Shown one piece after another: positions 35,561-47,404 of a stretch of DNA of 64,000 nucleotides. Source of the stretch: Stratiolaelaps scimitus (lineage: Eukaryota; Arthropoda; Arachnida; Mesostigmata; Laelapidae). Within the stretch, counting starts at the first letter, position 1; the number at the start of each line of letters is the position of its first letter. The stretch lies in the NCBI GenBank assembly GCA_019614645.1, contig JABWDB010000036.1, positions 2,972,001-3,036,000 of the forward strand, given 5' to 3'. The notes under the pieces are model-generated. The model worked only from the letters and a program-made list of their open reading frames with translations. It searched no databases and had not been told where the DNA came from. Position numbers and translations under genes: made by a program.

Positions 35561-37570
35561 CCATAGTCTCGACGTGGTGACACCGTAACCCGTCTCGTAA
35601 TTACCGACGGCGCAGTTCGCTGTCTTCACCAAACGAAGAGCCGGCGACCGGCTTGCTCGACGTCAGGGGCCAGGCTCCAACTTACTAACCTTGCTCTCAT
35701 TGCGAAGTAACCGTCACCGTTCGTGGTATTGAGCGGCCACTTCAACCAATCCCCCTTGACAAAGCAGAACTATCTTGGGGCCGACTAATCTGCTGTCCAC
35801 GCAAAGTACTCGTAACAATGTATAGGAGTGTGCGATGAGAATTTCAATGGCAACAATGACCCACAGCTTCGCGGACGTCTGTTTGATCGGACATGATTGA
35901 ACGAACTTCACAAGTGTGCATTAATGTAATAACGTGCAACGCGCTACGGATACCGGCAGGAACCCGGTCGGCCTGCAGTTCCGGGAGTCGGCGGTCGCGG
36001 CGCTACGCGAGGAACGACACCTGAGCGAAAGGATAGTGCATGGCAACAACCCGAACGTGGTGCAGAAGCGACACTGACATTTTGCCTTTAGGGGAAGGCG
36101 GTCACGGCGTAACCCGTCCGCATTTTCCTAGTTATTTTTATCATGCTGAGTATAATTAGCAGAATAGTGTCTGGGTGAAACATGCTGAGTAGCAATAGCC
36201 GCATGAAGTTTGGAACCAGAACGCGTCAAAGCGGCAGCGAGCAGCTCGTGGACGTATCGAGAGTGAAATGACGTTGTCAGACGCAGCTGGCGATCGCGAA
36301 GCCAACGAGGCCATTGAAGGGAGCTCGCAATCGGGTGTCCGAACTGGACCAGATTTCAGTTTCACCTTTATTTGCCAATGAGTGTCTCGATAGTAAGCTT
36401 CCAACTTAAAGGTTAAGCTCATGTGCTGCATGTGTGCCGTGTAGATATACCGATCATGTTCTAACTTGACGATTGACCCTGTGAAACAAGTTTTGTCCTA
36501 TGATCAATCGATTCAACGATCAATGTGCTGCCGTGGCGGGAAAACAATGCATGTGTGCCGCAGTAAATTTTTGGCCTTCATGATTGTTTTCCCACCACGG
36601 CAGCACATTGATCGTTGAATCGATTGATCATAGAACAAAACTTGTTTCACAGGGTCAACCGTCAAGTTAGAACATGATCGGTATATCTACACGGCACACA
36701 TGCAGCACATGAGCTTAACCTTTAAGTTGGAAGCTTACTATCGAGACACTCATTGGCAAATAAAGGTGAAACTGAAATCGGGTCCAGTTCGGACACCCGA
36801 TTGCGAGCTCCCTTCAATGGCCTCGTTGGCTTCGCGATCGCCAGCTGCGTCTGACAACGTCATTTCACTCTCGATACGTTCACGAGCTGCTCGCTGCCGC
36901 TTTGACGCGTTCTGGTTCCAAACTTCATGCGGCTATTGCTACTCAGCGTGTTTCACCCAGACGCTATTCTGCTAATTATACTCAGCATGATAAAAATAAC
37001 TAGGGAAATGCGGAGGGGTTACGCCGTGACCGCCTTCCCCTAAAGGCAAAATGCCAGTCTCGCTTCTACGCCACGTTCGGGTTGTTTCCATGCACAGGCA
37101 CATCCTTTCGCTCAGGTGTCGTTCCTCGCGTAGCGCCGCGACCGCCGACTCCCGGAACTGCAAGCCGGCCGGGTTCCTGCCGGCATCCGTATCGCGTTGT
37201 CGAACATTAATGCACACTTGTGAAGTTCGTTCAATCATGTCCGATCAAACAGACGTCCGCGAAGCTGTGGGTCATTGTTGCCATTGAAATTCTCATCGCG
37301 CACTCTTATACATTGTTACGAGTACTTTGCGTGGACAGCAGATTAGTCGGCCCCAAGATAGTTCTGCTTTGTCAAGGGGGATTGGTTGAAGTGACCGCTC
37401 AATACCACGAACGGTGACGGTTACTTCGCAATGAGAGCAAGGTTAATAAGTTGGAGCCTGGCCCCTGACGTCGAGCAAGCCGGTCGCCGGCTCTTCGTTT
37501 GGTGAAGACAGCGAACTGCGCCGTCGGCAATTACGAGACGGGTTACGGTGCCACCACGTCGAGACTATGG
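35561..37570. repeat. Giant inverted duplication, two arms of about 988 bp
   Basis: The left arm (35,561-36,548) and right arm (36,583-37,570) are reverse complements at about 96-97% by eye, with a 34-bp spacer. Differences are mostly transitions plus a few small indels (for example near 36,045 versus 37,095). Two open frames occur in mirrored pairs: 91 codons at 36,156-36,431 (-) and 36,700-36,975 (+), and 65 codons at 35,714-35,911 (-) and 37,220-37,417 (+). They resemble no family I know. The outer ends lack an obvious target duplication. Confidence 0.95.
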
Positions 37571-37687
37571 CGCACACGTTGTCATTTAACCGATGCGATT
37601 ATAATTGCAAAAAAATTCTCCGCCAATGCATTCTATTCACAATATAATCATTGTAGGACTATTTGGACTGGGACTATTCACACACAT

Positions 37688-37693
<6 letters not shown>

Positions 37694-37728
<35 letters not shown>
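37694..37728. repeat. (TA)n microsatellite
   Basis: About 35 bp of TA preceded by CACACATACACACA and followed by a CT tract; it lies about 120 bp outside the giant inverted duplication. Confidence 0.9.
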
Positions 37729-37729
<1 letters not shown>

Positions 37730-38281
37730 CCATCTCTCTCTTTCTCTCTCATTGCGTTGTTTGTCTGATCGACCGACGGTGCGGCGCATTACGAAATATG
37801 ATTAATTGATCGATCCCAGTGATCGACGGTCTGTCACTGTCGAATCAGGCCGCCGATCGAATCAGGTGCAGCTATTCGACGACTGGTAACTCCGCAATAA
37901 TAATCGATTATTAATGATGTCTCGATCTTAGGGGCAGCAGGCTCTAATCGAAACTAGAAACACAAACTGACCTGGGACAAATGCGATCGACCGGCTATAT
38001 ATTAATTGATTTGCTCGGCAGACAATGACTGCTCGCACACAGTTGTCGATCAATCTTCGACAACCAACTATTACTGGGTGTGTTGGATAGCCGGCGGTGA
38101 CGGTTGTGGCTGGATCCCCTTGGGCGAGGTGGCGCTTCGTTTGTCTGTTAGTTAGTTCGTTTGTTTCTTTGTTTGTTAGTTAGTTAGTTAGTTAATTACA
38201 CGTTGTTACCATTCAATCATAAGCTATTATATCAATTCATTCGCTATTCATACTAAGCGGAGAAGCTATTTTCAAGTAGGT

Positions 38282-38937
38282 GCTTAGAGCAGACGCCAGC
38301 GAAGGTTGGGCGAATACATTGCAACCACAACAACAACAAGCACGAACAGAATCAGACGACACTAGTAAAGAATAGCACAAGTAAATAGCAAACGATAACA
38401 ATACATAACAATGTCGGGTACGAGATGAAATCAAATGACAAATGACATCGTGTCATCGGCTAAACGATCGTCTTCACGACCCCATCTACCCGGACCGTCG
38501 GAGACTGAAGTCGCCCCCATTAAAGGAATTTCTCAACGCGACATATACATACGAATAATGGAAGAAATCGAAAAGCGAATAGAGACAAACAAAACGAGCG
38601 AGAATAATTGTGGTTATTTTAAATAAGTGGCCAAATTTAGATGAATACTATATAATTAGCATGATGAGTCGATAAGACCTGGGGAGAGAGTTGGAATGGA
38701 GTGATGATCGTTTAGCCGATGACGATGATGATACGATGTCATTTGTCATTTGATTTCATCGCGTATCCGACATTGTTATGTATTGTTATCGTGTGCTCTA
38801 TATGGGATCTTCTCGTTTGCTATTTACTTGTGCTATGCTCTATTAGTGTCGTCTGATCTGTTCGTGCTTGATGTTGTTGTTGCTGTCGTTGCAGTTGCAG
38901 TGTTTTGCTCAACCTTCGCTGGCGTCTGCTCTAAGCA
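38282..38937. repeat. Diverged inverted duplication, about 190-230-bp arms
   Basis: The left arm (38,282-38,470) matches the reverse complement of the right arm (38,706-38,937) in ordered blocks such as GCTTAGAGCAGACGCCAGCG, GTAAATAGCAAACGA and AAATGACAAATGACATCGT, with several indels between them. The loop is about 235 bp. A (TA)n tract at 38,938-38,954 abuts the right outer end. Confidence 0.88.
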
Positions 38938-39139
38938 TATATATATATATATACAAAAATATTATTGCCCACGCGAACAGCAGGAAACATCAGCACAACA
39001 AGAAATTACACCTATAAACAGACCAGACAAACATATGAGAATGGTGATGTCATATGGACGATAATGTTATTGTGACAGTCGACGTTTCGAGGAGAAGCAG
39101 AGACAAACCTAAAATCGATGTTCTATATAAACTCGACTA

Positions 39140-39143
<4 letters not shown>

Positions 39144-39212
<69 letters not shown>
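39144..39212. repeat. Long (TA)n microsatellite
   Basis: About 69 bp of uninterrupted TA. Confidence 0.95.
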
Positions 39213-39214
<2 letters not shown>

Positions 39215-39908
39215 TTGATTTAGATCACACGTACGAAACGGGACAAATTGATAATTACCAAGTTCTATTAATATGAGGAGGATGCCGATTGATGATGTCA
39301 CTCAACAAGTCGCCGATGGTGTCATCGGAAAGATAGAAGAGTAGCAGAGTCAAGAAGGCATAGTGCTATCGTATGATAATGACTGCCGCCACCACCTCCA
39401 CCACGAGCACCGCCACATCGTAGCAGCTCAGGAGAAAAATCGTAGCGGCTGAGAGCTCCTGGCGTTTGTGTTTCGATGATGACACAGGCACCACTCGGAA
39501 CTCTCGTAGACTTTTTCGTGTTCAGACGGGAAGGAGAATCGAGATGTCTTTTTATTGTTTGCTCCTGCTGATTGTTGCCTGGATAGAATACGCTACTCGT
39601 TTTCTTTTGAAGCGTACGACGCTTCTGAATAATTGTGTCTACTATGGCGTACGACACCTTCGACACCATTTGGTACGATTCATATTGCTACTACCACTAT
39701 TGAATGTGTAACGAAATGACCGTCTTGAGGAGATGGAGAGAGAGAGAGAATGTACATAGGCCCCCCTTTGAGTGTAGATATTACGTAATTATTACAATAA
39801 AAAAAAGGGAAAATGTAGTGGAAATGTATGATTCTACCATGGCGTCATTACTAATGGTGATTATTATTGATCGTATTAATGTTACGTTGAATTCAGATTA
39901 TGATATAA

Positions 39909-39978
<70 letters not shown>

Positions 39979-40452
39979 ATATAACTATAATTGCCATATA
40001 TGAACTCGAAAACGACTAAGGTATCATTTAGTCAAAGAAGCGAAATGTGAGCTGGTAAAAGTATATACATATATACAAACAGAGTAAGGTTTATGCTAGA
40101 TATGCGAGCACACGTGGATGGTTATACATACGAGCGAAGAGATAGATTCAGAATAGTCGCTTCAGTGAAGACGACGAAAGAACGAGACCGAGCTAGGATT
40201 TCCTATGATTCGTTTGATACAAGCGAGCGACGATTGACAATACACATCGACAACCAACCACCGTAACAGTGGAACTGAGCTGCCAAACAGTAGTAAGGTG
40301 GCCCCCATAACACCAACAACCGGAGACAATGTGCGAATGAAGGTGAAATAGCTTTGACAAATGAAAGTCGAATGAACGCATTGATATGGATCATATCGGA
40401 AGCTGGCGAGGCGATGACAAGAAAAAGGATATGAGCGAATAAAATCGTAGGA

Positions 40453-40492
<40 letters not shown>

Positions 40493-41225
40493 CAACTGAA
40501 AACGGGAATGGCAGCCTTAGATGAGGAACGTGGGAGAAGTTGGGTAATAGTGAAGAAAATAAAAGAATAACAATAATAATTAAAATGATATTGACTGATT
40601 GTCATAACTCGTAAGATAAATGTTTCAATAAATAAGGAATATGGACGCAACGGCTGCAGCACGTCGTCAGACTGCTGCAATGAGCGTTACCGATTCTGAA
40701 GAATGTAACAGCAAACGGGAAAATCGTGTGGTGTATCATGTCCAGGCTTTAGGGAGATAGAGTAGGTATGACTAATTAAAAAAATATGGTACCTATTTGA
40801 GGACATATTGGTGCAAAGTATTTCATAAACTCAACTATTTTGAGTGATTGAACTAGGTTTCCGGGAATGATTCGTAGCAGTTCAATGCGAATGACGCTAA
40901 CGGTGATAGAGCCTTCGTAGATGGGGTCATGGATTTTGGTAATGTAGATCTTCTTTTTCTCGAAAGTGCGGCACTTTTCAGTACCAGTCTCATACTATCT
41001 ATTTATGGTACGCGTGAATCGTGATCTGCTTCATGCGGAGCGATAGGCGCGAGTATGGCTTTGTTTGCATATCGTCCGAAAGTGGACGAACTCCAGCCGG
41101 AGAACTTGTTACGGGTACTACGGGACAGATAAGCACTGTTCGATGTTGTGAAACGGGTTGTCAGCACCGAAAGTCAAACGCTTGCTAGGTATGAATTGTT
41201 CGAACTACTCAACAGTAAATAAGCA
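39213..41225. other. Intergenic, no supported gene
   Basis: Holds a second long TA tract (39,916-39,970) and a GA tract (40,456-40,490). The 172-codon minus frame at 40,162-40,680 crosses the GA tract as poly(Leu-Ser) and is not convincing. A 72-residue minus-strand open stretch at 40,776-40,994 looks protein-like but lacks a start and clear splice sites. Confidence 0.4.
39916..39970. repeat. Long (TA)n microsatellite
   Basis: About 55 bp of TA, beginning after an interrupted ATACATATAT. Confidence 0.92.
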
Positions 41226-41397
41226 GTGTAGCTCGCAGGATCTTTCCTTCTGCAAGGCCTCTCCGTCTCGCTGTGAGACAGAGAGGAAATGCCATTGCCT
41301 TTCTCGGGACAATGGCGGCTTCGAACCCGGTCCCCAACTAATCCTCCCCCCGCTCCAAATTACTTCCTAATTATTGTATGTCTGAATAAAAAAGCTT
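41226..41397. repeat. Interspersed repeat family B, copy 1
   Basis: Shares ordered blocks with 44,480-44,641: TCTTTCCTTCTGCA, CTGT...CAGA, AATGCCAT, CCTTTCT(C/T)GGGACA, a C-rich stretch, TAATCCT, and a shared 3' TCTGAATAAA/TTTGAATAAA end. On the minus strand CGGGTTCGAAGCC resembles a B box. Confidence 0.8.
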
Positions 41398-41822
41398 ACG
41401 TAAAATAGTAGTGCATATGATTCCTTAAGGGCGCATATATCGAAACATCTGTAAAATATACGAGTCAGGGCATGCTTTGGGATAGCAATGTGTTAAATGA
41501 GGACCCGCTCTTGGAGTTATGAATGCTCGCGTAGCTTTGTACCGCATCGATTCCTAGGGGATTCAACGAATAGGCCATTCCGACACTGAAGCCCGAACGC
41601 TTACAGGCTTCAGTGTCCGAAGGAGACATTTTCTTACCGAACCACATAAGTATTCTGCCTCGACTTCTGTAGAGTATATTGGTCGTACCTTCTACAATCA
41701 TCATTATCGCATTTATAATTGAAGTCCGAGAAGAGGAGAATCGCTTAGCCCATGCCATCGGAGTTCCCACGAAGTTCACTTCTAAGGATGACCCTTTTGA
41801 AATATCCATCTATCGTTTGTTT
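41398..41822. other. Intergenic, unrecognised open frame
   Basis: A 114-codon minus-strand frame (41,465-41,809) between two repeats is of normal composition but has no recognisable domain; it may be part of a decayed mobile element. Confidence 0.3.
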
Positions 41823-41990
41823 TCCGACTGACTCTCAGTCAGCATGTAACGTCTACGGTACAACTGCTTTCAGCATTGCTCAATAAGAAGGATCCCTGCA
41901 AATGCAAATGTGCAACGGTGGCGATCGACCCCGCGTACCTACGTGTCTCTTACGGTTTCAAGGCGCACGCGAATGCAGTACGCCACTCGG
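41823..41990 (-). repeat. tRNA-derived SINE, copy 2
   Basis: Aligns along most of its length with 22,988-23,150, sharing GACTCTCAG, CAACTGCTTT / CTACTGCTTT, AAATGTGCAACGGT, ACGTGTCTC and AGGCGCAC. Its B box is decayed (GATCGACCCCGCG). Confidence 0.82.
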
Positions 41991-43736
41991 GGGCTGGACA
42001 GCGAACTAATGCTAACATTTGTGTAACATCTCCAGTTGGAAAAGGCCCACTGACTCGAATTTCCTGTGACCGTCTGTCGTTGATAGACAATAACATTCTG
42101 GCTAGCGCACGCGCCCCGATGCATGGAAACACGATCCGTGGTCACCCCACCTCAGAGGGTTATATCGTTTCCGGCCGAGTTCGTCGGTATTTGCCGCGTC
42201 TAGTTGACAGGGAGCCTCGCCGTAATCCTTTAGGCTCCTCAAAATCCTGGCAAACCATTAAGCAACGTGTGGGTTTCTACTGTCACAATCCTTTTAAAGG
42301 ATTTACTGAGGAACAACAAGGAGAAGGCGCGCTTCCTGTAAGCCGCTAGCCAACAAATGAGAGGGTGTTTATAGGTTGCCCACTCGGCGTCAGCATTCGT
42401 TGCTGCTATCTGGACTATCCGCTAAAGCCGATAAGCTCGTGTACAAAGGGGTTCAATCCATGGTGTGTTGTTTTCAACTTAGATTAGATGACCGGCAGGT
42501 AGCGTTGTCAACAAAAAAAAAACATCGGACTATTTGTGGAAGTGTTACGTCTCTAAAAATCTGATGAGGTGGCAAGCTCGGTCAGCAGTGCAGGTCGCTA
42601 CAGCAGAGAGCCATGGATCCGGAGCTCGATGGACCCGAGCGAAGCTTCAGGCCAATCCACTAGGAAACTCAATTATACATAGAGACTATATGTTGTTAGT
42701 CAAGTGTTCAGGATAACGGTAACGCCACCAAGCCGGCAAAATAAAACTTGGATTTTCGGCGAAAAATCCTTCCGACCTCTGTGTACCACTGTTGCTGTTG
42801 CACCAGGATGCAAATGGCCGCAGAGTCCTAACTACTGGTATTGTCCCAGTCAACGGGTCATATGTTTAAATAAGGACATCAGAAAATAAATATTTGGACT
42901 TTCGTTAGACCAAAAAATAGTAATCAGTGGTTTATCGCCATTTCTTTGCATATTCCCGACCCGGTTTTGCGAATCTAGCACGAACACTGCCTTAGATCTT
43001 CGTTCAGTCACACCATATCTGCAATCATTGTCTCAGATTTATTAAGTTAAGCCACCTGTCGCTCGGGTTCTGCTACTCGATGTCTGCGAATTCGTACAAA
43101 TTCAAATGCAAGCTCATCGTTGCCAATGGTTGGAAATTAGAAAATGTGGAAAATAAAAAGCCACCCATTGAGATCCTCATATAACGCATTCTTCCAGTCA
43201 TCCAGTCCCTCATTGAAGCGAACACAAGCAAGTGTTCCTCTTGTGTCAAAACGTTTATCAGGATGTTATCGGAAGGCTACCAAAGCCATGGTTATATACA
43301 TAGTCATCGAGGCGGATAAGAATCTGAGACAATGTCAAGAAGTGCTAAGGTGACGATTTCAATACAAATAATTAATGTTAATCCTATGACTGGATTAATT
43401 ATACGCTCTGTGCTGAAAACCGTATTGAAAAAATCTACCATCCCCATTATTGTGTGTGTCTATCCCGTCATCGTTATTAGTAATACATCGCGATACTATT
43501 GGAATGAAAAATACATCTCATATTATAATTCTTCTTCTGATTATTATTATTATTATTAGTAGTAGTATTATGAAGCAAGTCCTATTTCGTAGCTTCACAT
43601 CTGCTGAGCAAAAGTGGCTTTACTTTATAACAAAGCAACTCCTACATTATCGTTATAATCTCATAACCGTGCCCTCGTACTACCTGAATACTAGCTACTA
43701 AGAAAGAAGGCGCCTATATCTGATGTTGCTCGCACC

Positions 43737-43772
<36 letters not shown>

Positions 43773-43884
43773 TGTACACAAGGTCGATTAAATCAACCAG
43801 CATCATAACAGTAACCATACATTGTGTGCTTTTCATCGGTACTATTTTCGCCCCCGTCGTAGAAGTTTCTTCTAGCTTATTTAT

Positions 43885-43916
<32 letters not shown>

Positions 43917-43952
43917 CCCACGCGGATATTCGTTCAAAGTTCTTAGCAGTCA
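41991..43952. other. Intergenic, 3' side of the zinc-finger gene
   Basis: No convincing exon. Two TA tracts occur at about 43,737-43,760 and 43,889-43,914. The 3' UTR of the minus-strand zinc-finger gene should occupy the right end; I did not find a canonical AATAAA for it. Confidence 0.4.
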
Positions 43953-46446
43953 CTACCCTATTATGATATGCTGCTCTTGATGTTGTAGATGTTCGTGTTG
44001 CGATTGATTTCTTGTTGTTCGTTGGTTATGACTATGGACAATGTGTTGTTGGGCGTGCTGCTGCTGCTGCTGGCCAATGTCGTCAGCGACCACCTGTGAC
44101 GCGTCGATCATTTCGATCTGCTGATGAATCTGATGCGTCTGCTGCAGCTGTCCTGGACGACGATGATGTAGCGTTGTCGTCTGCTGTTGTTGTTGTTGAT
44201 GGCCCGAGCCCGCGAGTGTTTCCATTATCACGGTCGCACCCTCCTCATCAAGCTGTTGGCCGACGACGACGCTGCCAGCTTCCTCGAGAACGACGCCGTC
44301 AGCAGATGACACTACGGCCATCCCGTCAACGCCGGCTGAAAGGCTGCCACCGACCGGCTGATCATATGCGGCCAACACCTGCTTGTCAGAAGGGCGTAAG
44401 GATTAGAAACGGGGACAATTGGCCGTCGGACTGAGAGAGGTGTACACGTGGATCAATTGACGTTGCGTTGATCCGTCCCATCGGGGACAAGCGCGCAGGT
44501 TCTTTCCTTCTGCAGCGCCTGTTCCTCGCTGTGCAGAAGGGCAATGCCATCACCTTTCTTGGGACATTGTCGACATCAGCCCCCCCCCCCATAATCCTAA
44601 CCCTGAAATAATTCCTAACCACCATGTTTGAATAAATCATATTGACGTTGACCTTCCGAATACTTGATTTTTAGTCAATAAGTAAGAAAAAATAATAAAA
44701 TTAATGAAATCCCAACCTAACTATTAATAAATACATTTCTTCGAGGTAAACAATGCCATGACAGGTGCGTATGAAACAAGCCATTGGTGATCTAGCTAAC
44801 GAGTTAGGTTAATAAATAAAGTGCATATATGATTTTGTTATTAGCATAAATTACGCTTGAACTCTTAAGCTCTACCTGTCTAAGTTGAAGCAATTTCATC
44901 TCGACCTGGGCCATCTGATCAGTAGGCTGAATGTTACCACTGCTACCATTTGCCAGCTCATTTCGGAGCTCATCGGACAGTTGGACCACCTGTTGAGCAG
45001 TCTTCAGTTCAAAGGAAGTCAAGGAAAATTTAGTTTATTATTTTTTAAATAAAAATAAATAATCATAATCTAGTGATGGCAAAATCGGCTATCGTGCAAT
45101 TCACTGCATTCGAATTCACTCATACAGCGAATGGCAGCGTTATGCAGTGAAAGCACAAAATTATTTACTGTATTAGGCTGAAAGCGAAGGGCAATAAAAC
45201 AATCAGCCAAGCGCCAACAAGAGACAGTTCTCTCTGCGAGCGATTAATGCATCTCCCCTTTAGGCGAGAGACGTTTGAATACCCGTGTACAAACTCAGCG
45301 AATATAGCCCCGATTACCTGGAACATTTCAATCAGCGAGGCGGACTGCGGGAGCATGACCACGGATTCATCGTCTGTGTCCAGGGTGTCTCTGGCTGGTG
45401 CAGGAAGTGGCGATGTCACATGGTTATGATGGGACGAGCCGAGCACCTCCACCTTGCCCCGACCCTCCACGCGGGGAACCTGGAAATGATCAGAGATAGC
45501 GTAGAGCAAAACATGCGAAGCTCGGTTAAACTGCGAACGAATGCATACATTAATCGACGAGACAACAACAATTATTAACAATTAACAGAAATGCTCCCGT
45601 CCCGAGCGAACATCCGATTGAACGCTCTGATTCAGCTGCTACCGTCAAACTTGCTCCTCGTCTGCTGCTATGTCGACCACTCGCTGCGAGCGTAGGCAGT
45701 GTAATTAGAACACCACCAATCGAATGTGTTGCTACTATTAGGTAAACACAAAAAACCAACAAGTACTTATTAGTCAAGTGGCAGACTCTACCTGACAGAC
45801 TAACCTTAACGAGCAGGTGTGCTGCACACTGCCTCTTTACCCGCAAACTTTTATGTGGGTCGCAGCGTTTCGGCTGAGCCTCGAACACGCACGTGTACAG
45901 CCGCGTTCGATATTTGGCATTGCTCTGCGTTGTGCACAGCACGAACTCCGATGAGTGCTCGTACTGGAACTGTTGAAGCCATAGATCGAAATCGGTCTCG
46001 GTGTCGAGCTGGGCGGACACGAGCTTCACATCGACATTGTGCGCAAAGTACAGATGCTCCAACAGAAGGCCTTTCGACTCGCACGTGAAGTCGCACTCGA
46101 CTTCGGGACACTCCTCGACGAGCAACGAGCAGAAAATGCCATGAACAAGCCACTTGTGGGTGTTGAGCTCGGTTTGTCGAGGAAAGTTACTCGGACACTG
46201 CTGGCACTGGTGTCGACGGACGCGTTTTTGCTGCTGCTGCTGCTGTTGCGATTGTTGCGCATCCATCATCTGCGAATGTTGTTGCTGATCGTGGATGGTG
46301 TGCAATCCACCACTGGAGCCCGTTTCGTCAGGGTCGATCGCGTCCACGTCGCCCTCCTCGACGCCGCCCACGTTCTCGGCTTCAGTCTCGATAACTTCGT
46401 ACGTCTCAACGGTCCCACCGTCGACGTCGCGTATTTCCTCCATCAT
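43953..46446 (-). CDS. C2H2 zinc-finger protein with a FAR1/FLYWCH-like domain and poly-Gln tracts
   Basis: Probable nuclear DNA-binding protein. Four exons, all joined in phase 0: 46,446-45,805, 45,479-45,318, 45,001-44,876 and 44,378-43,953 (donors GTTAGT, GTAATC, GTAGAG; acceptors TTTCCAG, GAACTGAAG, CAAGCAG), giving 451 aa. For exon 3 an acceptor 12 nt downstream is equally possible. An in-frame TAG just upstream supports the first ATG. Exon 1 holds an acidic N-terminus, poly-Gln (about 64-73), a C2H2 finger (C81, C84, H97, H102), a second one (C113 or C118 to H131, H136), and a segment at about 148-214 with Trp156 followed by Cys186, Cys207 and His210. That last segment resembles FAR1-like domains of transposase-derived proteins. 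Exon 4 is rich in Gln and His. It lies 218 bp downstream of GTF2H5 on the same strand. Exact target and function unknown. Confidence 0.85.
44480..44641. repeat. Interspersed repeat family B, copy 2 (inside a zinc-finger gene intron)
   Basis: Diverged copy of 41,226-41,397 in the same orientation, lying in the third intron (44,379-44,875) of the zinc-finger gene. It has a longer C run (about 44,580-44,590) and the same GAATAAA end. Confidence 0.8.
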
Positions 46447-46511
46447 CGTTACTCCGCTCTATGTCTCGTACAACGGCTTAATGTGAACCCCGCAGGCGCA
46501 TATAACTTATT

Positions 46512-46539
46512 GGGGGGTGCGAGGGGGGGTGGGGTGGGG
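46512..46539 (+). promoter_or_regulatory. G-run cluster with G-quadruplex potential
   Basis: Four G runs (6, 7, 4 and 4 G) in 28 bp lie in the 218-bp gap between the GTF2H5 stop and the zinc-finger start codon. On the genes' coding strand it is C-rich. A role in promoter or termination is only inferred. Confidence 0.45.
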
Positions 46540-46664
46540 TGCACGAGAATGTTTTCAAGATCACTACGATTAAACGATGTCGTTATTCATTTGATGACGG
46601 ACTTCTGCTTCGAATATTTCGCTTTGGCTCCTGCTCAACGAGGCCAGTCCGTTTTGTTCAGTAT

Positions 46665-47069
46665 CTAGTCGGTGACGGGGAATGATAGCCGATCCATGAG
46701 GTCGTCTACGCGGTTCAGCAGTGTGTTGATAATGTCGCTCGCAATAAATAGATGTGTCTCGTCTAAATCCTGCAGAGATATAAGGATAGAAAATGTTACC
46801 GGCAAAAAACATAGGGTGAAATTTTGTCTAGTAATTAATTCGTAATAATATTAATTTGGGTATGCCAGATTGCGGCGGTTTACCAGGGGGCTCCCTCCCA
46901 CTTGGGAGGGAGGCGTGGGGAAAGCGGGATAGGTATTTCCGTTTTTCCTCATAAATAAAAGAAAATATATTGATTTGGTGAAAAAATGAGAGGCGTGCTA
47001 TGAGACATATGGCTCGGTCGTCGTACGATACGAAATTATTGCTTTGAGCTCATGTCCGTTTGATGTTTT

Positions 47070-47127
<58 letters not shown>

Positions 47128-47404
47128 CGTGAAGGTCTCCTTTAAGTGCAGTGATAGAAACAGAATCCGTTGTAACGTCTGCGTTCAGCGCGTCACAAAT
47201 TCAGCCTCTCGATAACTGAGCCGTCCGTGATTTGCCGAATGAACAACTGCTGAAGTGATGAAACCATATACTTATCCGACACAAGGCAGGACTAACCTGA
47301 ATGATGAACTTGCGACCTAATTCTTTCGAGTCGTCGAGATGAACAAGAAACTCCTTCATAGCCGAATCACATTCGACGAGGATGCCTTTTACAACGTGCA
47401 CCAT
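46665..47404 (-). CDS. GTF2H5: General transcription factor IIH subunit 5 (TFB5/TTDA)
   Basis: Smallest TFIIH core subunit; it binds the p52 subunit and stimulates XPB for nucleotide excision repair and transcription. Coding exon 1 at 47,404-47,297 encodes 36 aa beginning [20 protein letters not shown] and ending KFIIQ before donor GTTAGT. Exon 2 at 46,769-46,665 (acceptor CTCTGCAG) encodes [20 protein letters not shown] and ends FPVTD then TAG. The joined protein is 70 aa, exactly the family's usual length of about 71. It keeps the hallmark GxLxECDxAMKxFL and [13 protein letters not shown] stretch. The intron (46,770-47,296) holds a (TA)n tract. The gene is too short to stand out as a long open frame but is clear on assembly. 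Confidence 0.95.
47073..47123. repeat. (TA)n microsatellite in the GTF2H5 intron
   Basis: About 51 bp of TA within the single intron of GTF2H5. Confidence 0.93.

Noticed and set aside
36156..36975. Two copies of a 91-codon gene
   Set aside because: They are mirror images created by the inverted duplication; no independent support that either is expressed.
40162..40680. 172-codon minus-strand open frame
   Set aside because: Crosses a (GA)n microsatellite as poly(Leu-Ser); the rest has no recognisable family.
40776..40994. 72-residue protein-like open stretch on the minus strand (YETGTEKCRTFEKKKIYITK...)
   Set aside because: Lacks a start codon, a pyrimidine tract and a clear acceptor; no family recognised. 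It could be a fossil exon or transposon fragment.
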